A stretch of 64,000 nucleotides of DNA from JAFGCY01 sp964609245 (lineage in GTDB: Bacteria > 4484-113 > JAFGCY01). The notes under the pieces are model-generated. The model searched no databases. It saw only the letters and a program-made list of their open reading frames with translations, and was not told the origin of the DNA. Below are positions 61,533 through 64,000 of the stretch, piece after piece (positions within the stretch are counted from its first letter, which is position 1; each line of letters starts with the position of its first letter). The position numbers and the translations under genes were made by a program. The DNA is taken from assembly GCA_964609245.1 (NCBI GenBank), contig CAZSSB010000010.1, forward strand, positions 20,023 through 84,022, given 5' to 3'.

Positions 61533-63737
61533 CTAGGCGTCCAGGTTCGTAAGGCCTTCACGAATGGCGTACTTCGTCAGCTCCGCCAGGCTGCGCAGTT
61601 CCAGCTTGTCCATGATGTGCTGGCGGTGAGCCTCAACGGTCTTGACGCTGACCCCCAGCGCATGCGCGATCTGCTTTGTGTTGTTGCCCTCAGCCAGCAA
61701 CTTCAGCACCTCATTCTCACGCGGCGTAAGGTCCCCGGCCGGCGTTGCCTTCTCGCTGTTGCGGCTGGTGACGTAATCCTCAATCACACTGTCCGCGATG
61801 CCCGGACTGAAGAACGTCAACTTGGCATTGACGGCCCGGATCGCCTGGGCGAGATCCTCCTGGGCGCAGTCCTTGAGCAGATAGCCAGACGCGCCGGCGC
61901 GCAGCATCTCGAGGATGTACTGCCCGTCCGCGTGCATCGACAGGGCCACGATCTTGGCCTGCGGCAGCGTCGAGACGATGCGTCTGGTGGCCTCGATGCC
62001 GCTCATCTCCGGCATCGCGACGTCCATCACAACCACGTCGGGCTGAAGCTCCTGGGCGAGTCGAACAGCCTCGGCGCCACTGGCGGCTTCACCCACGACG
62101 TGAAGATCGGGGTACTGGTCAAGCAGCGCACCGAGACCCTCCCGGGTGATCTTCTGATCGTCGACCAGCAGAATGCGAATCTGCTTGGTCCCGAAGGTGG
62201 TGAGTGCTGGCTTGCTCGCAGCATCGTCCGGGGCTTCAGCGCTGCGGGGGGGGACGACCAAGGTGACAGTTGTGCCGTTGCCGGGGGTGGTGACGATCTG
62301 CATCTGTCCGCCAAGGTAGGCCAGACGTTCACGGATACTGAACAGACCGAAGCCTTGCTGATTGTCGCGGCGGGCGCTGAGTGCCTCCAGATCGAACCCG
62401 CAGCCGTCATCAGCCACCCGGATGTGAATGAAGTTGCCGGTGGTCGTGGCCGAAACTGTGACCAGACTGGCGGCGGCGTGCTTGGCCACGTTGTGGAGCA
62501 ATTCCCGAACCGCCTGGAAGACAACGATCCGCATATCCTCGCCAAGTGGCTTGGAGGACTTGTCGTCGGTGAACTCGGCGGCCACGCCGTGCTCATCACG
62601 AAACCTGGTGGTCAGCCACTCCAGAGCGGCCTCGAAACCCAGCTCATGCAGTACCGGCGGGCTGAGCTCGAAGGTCAGCGACCGCGTGTCGGCGATCGCG
62701 CGCTCCAGCAGCTGCATCACCTCATCGAGTGGGACGTCCGGAGCTCCGTCGCGGATGCCCGAGAGCTTGATGCGTGCGACGGCCAGTGTCTGTCCGATGC
62801 GGTCATGCAGGTCCGTGGCGATCCGCCGACGCTCGCGCTCCTCGATCAGTGACAGCTCGGATGCCATCTGCCGCAGTTGACGCTGATAGTCGCGGATGCG
62901 TTGCTCGGCCCAGATGCGCCCAGCCGTGCGACCAAGGCGCTCGGCAATTGCATTGATCAAGTGTCGCTCCTCCTGCAGGAACGGCCCCTCATCTAGTTCT
63001 GGCCGTTCCTCCAGGTAGGAAACATCCAGACGACCGACGCGCTCGCCACCAGCCACGATTTCGGCGCTCTGCAGCCAGCGTGTCTCCACGAAGTTTTCCG
63101 TGGTGAAGACCTTGCCCTTCAGCACGATCCTCGCGGCGGTGATCTCGGGATACTGCCATGACGGGGGGATCAGGTCCGCGATGCGCTGGAACGTCTCCTC
63201 GAGCGTCATGGTCTCGGCTTCGCGCAGGCGAGATATGCCATACAGGCACTTCAACTCCTTTACGCGCTCGCCAAGGTCGTGAGTGCGCTTCTGCAGCTCT
63301 CCCTCGGCCGCCCGCTGGGCGGTGACGTCCGTGCCGGTGCTGATGATGTACTCCACGCCTCCGTTCGTGTCCAGCCTGGCGGTATTGGTCCAGGCGACCA
63401 GCCGCCGCTCGCCCTTGCGGGTCACCCATGAGTTCTCATGCTGGTTGGGGAAGTCGCCGGCAGCGATATCATTGATGACGGCCTTCACCTCATCCACCTC
63501 GTCAGCGCTGATCAGCTTGTCCCAGACCTGGGTGCCGCGGAGCTCGCGGGCGGAATAGCCGCTCAGCTTCTCGCAGGCCTTGTTGACGAAGATGATCCGG
63601 CCTGTGGCGTCCAGCATGACAATCAGGGCGCTGGTCGTGTCTACCACGGAGGCCAGTAGGTCGCGCTCCTTCTTGGTCTTGGCTGCGCTCCCTTTGGATG
63701 GAGGCCCGGACGACGATTCATTGCTCTTCTTGACCAT
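61533..63737 (-). CDS. Fused PAS-histidine kinase-receiver-LuxR regulator
   Basis: The 734-residue protein holds a whole two-component pathway. It has PAS (about 25-145), a middle linker domain often found in NarX/DegS-type kinases (LKCLYGISRL to GRTAGR, about 160-285), HisKA_3 (DLHDRIGQTL), HATPase_c (ELLHNVAKHA, DDGCGFD, GFGLFSIRERL), a receiver (LVDDQKITREG, Asp in VVVMDVAMP) and LuxR HTH (LTPRENEVLKLLAEG). No membrane segment, so it senses a cytoplasmic signal and could bind DNA itself. It is 155 bp upstream of the paralogous stand-alone regulator. Confidence 0.9.
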   Translation of the reverse strand: MVKKSNESSSGPPSKGSAAKTKKERDLLASVVDTTSALIVMLDATGRIIFVNKACEKLSGYSARELRGTQVWDKLISADEVDEVKAVINDIAAGDFPNQHENSWVTRKGERRLVAWTNTARLDTNGGVEYIISTGTDVTAQRAAEGELQKRTHDLGERVKELKCLYGISRLREAETMTLEETFQRIADLIPPSWQYPEITAARIVLKGKVFTTENFVETRWLQSAEIVAGGERVGRLDVSYLEERPELDEGPFLQEERHLINAIAERLGRTAGRIWAEQRIRDYQRQLRQMASELSLIEERERRRIATDLHDRIGQTLAVARIKLSGIRDGAPDVPLDEVMQLLERAIADTRSLTFELSPPVLHELGFEAALEWLTTRFRDEHGVAAEFTDDKSSKPLGEDMRIVVFQAVRELLHNVAKHAAASLVTVSATTTGNFIHIRVADDGCGFDLEALSARRDNQQGFGLFSIRERLAYLGGQMQIVTTPGNGTTVTLVVPPRSAEAPDDAASKPALTTFGTKQIRILLVDDQKITREGLGALLDQYPDLHVVGEAASGAEAVRLAQELQPDVVVMDVAMPEMSGIEATRRIVSTLPQAKIVALSMHADGQYILEMLRAGASGYLLKDCAQEDLAQAIRAVNAKLTFFSPGIADSVIEDYVTSRNSEKATPAGDLTPRENEVLKLLAEGNNTKQIAHALGVSVKTVEAHRQHIMDKLELRSLAELTKYAIREGLTNLDA

Positions 63738-63889
63738 GTCGGGTTACCCAGCACCGGGGCTACGGCCATGGCACGGCCACAGCCACCAGTCCGACCAGTG
63801 CTGCGGGGTGGCTAGCATACACCAGTGTGGCCCCGTGGGCAAACGCCGACCGCGGAGAATCGCTGGCGTCGCGCAGATGCGTGGATTGC

Positions 63890-63918
63890 TTGCAGGGGTA
63901 GTAGTGTTCTGGTATATT
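63890..63918 (+). promoter_or_regulatory. tRNA-Glu promoter
   Basis: TTGCAG (63890-63895), 17-bp spacer, TATATT (63913-63918) preceded by TGG (extended -10). Start near 63925, a few bases before the tRNA. Confidence 0.7.
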
Positions 63919-63927
63919 GACCGGCGC

Positions 63928-64000
63928 GGCCCCATCGTCTAGTGGCCTAGGACGCGGCCCTCTCAAGGCTGAAACACGGGTTCGACTCCCGTTGGGGCTG
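63928..64000 (+). tRNA. tRNA-Glu (CTC)
   Basis: A 73-nt cloverleaf: acceptor GGCCCCA pairs with TGGGGCT (one G-T end pair), D-arm GTCTAGTGGCCTAGGAC, anticodon stem CGGCC/GGCTG around loop CTCTCAA (anticodon CTC), T-arm CGGG-TTCGACT-CCCG and discriminator G at 64000. Whether CCA is encoded lies beyond the window. Confidence 0.93.

Noticed and set aside
1..64000. CRISPR arrays, insertion sequences, prophage or integrase genes
   Set aside because: No direct-repeat/spacer pattern, transposase, integrase or phage structural gene was seen; the only sign of past movement is the acnX remnant beside hicBA.

Overview
The window is GC-rich bacterial chromosome, gene-dense, with several 4-bp ATGA or TGATG gene overlaps. 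It looks like an anaerobic, probably diderm bacterium. The anaerobic call rests on a multi-subunit [FeFe] hydrogenase with all three maturases, a polyferredoxin, and a large NAD(P)H flavoprotein/iron-sulfur cluster. The outer-membrane call rests on a TPR protein ending in a beta-barrel with a C-terminal Phe. The mix of families suggests a poorly cultured phylum, but no rRNA or marker set is present and I do not assign one.

Layout. (1) 1-8708, minus strand: AmrS-type radical SAM enzyme with a Tat signal, an exported unknown, a membrane spermidine-synthase-like protein, a Tat-type DUF362 protein, a NapH-like polyferredoxin and the 5' part of a GHL15-like glycosidase. (2) 9018-20886, plus strand: a well-defined promoter, then a response regulator, hydC, hydB, hydA, a histidine kinase, hydG, aspA, hydF, hydE and a pyrD-like gene. 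(3) 20883-24461, minus strand: SRPBCC protein, class III aminotransferase, two envelope proteins and ssb. (4) 24589-36124, plus strand: a multi-PAS hybrid kinase, then two very large secreted lipoproteins (a subtilase with binding domains; a PKD/TolB/beta-propeller protein). (5) 36162-40227: a hicBA toxin-antitoxin pair lying between a 105-bp remnant and the intact copy of the AcnX small-subunit gene, followed on the minus strand by AcnX large subunit and a CocE/NonD hydrolase. (6) 40326-49630, plus strand: a small membrane protein, then a TIM-barrel glycosidase-like protein, a TPR/beta-barrel exporter-like protein, an MBOAT acyltransferase and an SGNH hydrolase. This resembles a polysaccharide export and acetylation module without a glycosyltransferase. 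A cluster of DnaA-box-like 9-mers lies inside it. (7) 49659-53457, minus strand: a compact four-gene membrane operon of unknown function containing a DUF6754-type protein. (8) 53512-60470, minus strand: GltB-like FMN protein, ferredoxin subunit, a 1076-residue NuoF-GltD fusion, a NuoE with a zinc-ribbon tail and a small duplicated Cys-motif protein. (9) 60724-63737, minus strand: a NarL-type regulator and a fused kinase-receiver-LuxR protein. (10) tRNA-Glu(CTC) at the right edge.

How the parts may work together. The hydrogenase operon can make, assemble and sense-regulate an NADH-linked H2-evolving enzyme. Its HydB lacks the C-terminal ferredoxin-like domain of bifurcating enzymes. The second flavoprotein cluster carries the NuoE/NuoF modules plus a GltD unit and a GltB-like FMN subunit but has no H-cluster and no glutaminase. 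I regard it as the strongest candidate for an undescribed redox complex. The four-gene membrane operon and the glycosidase-like/TPR-barrel/MBOAT/SGNH module are the next most interesting. Promoter elements seen here often have an extended -10 (TGn before TATAAT-like hexamers), and three start codons sit only 6-7 nt downstream of a -10 element, suggesting leaderless mRNAs.
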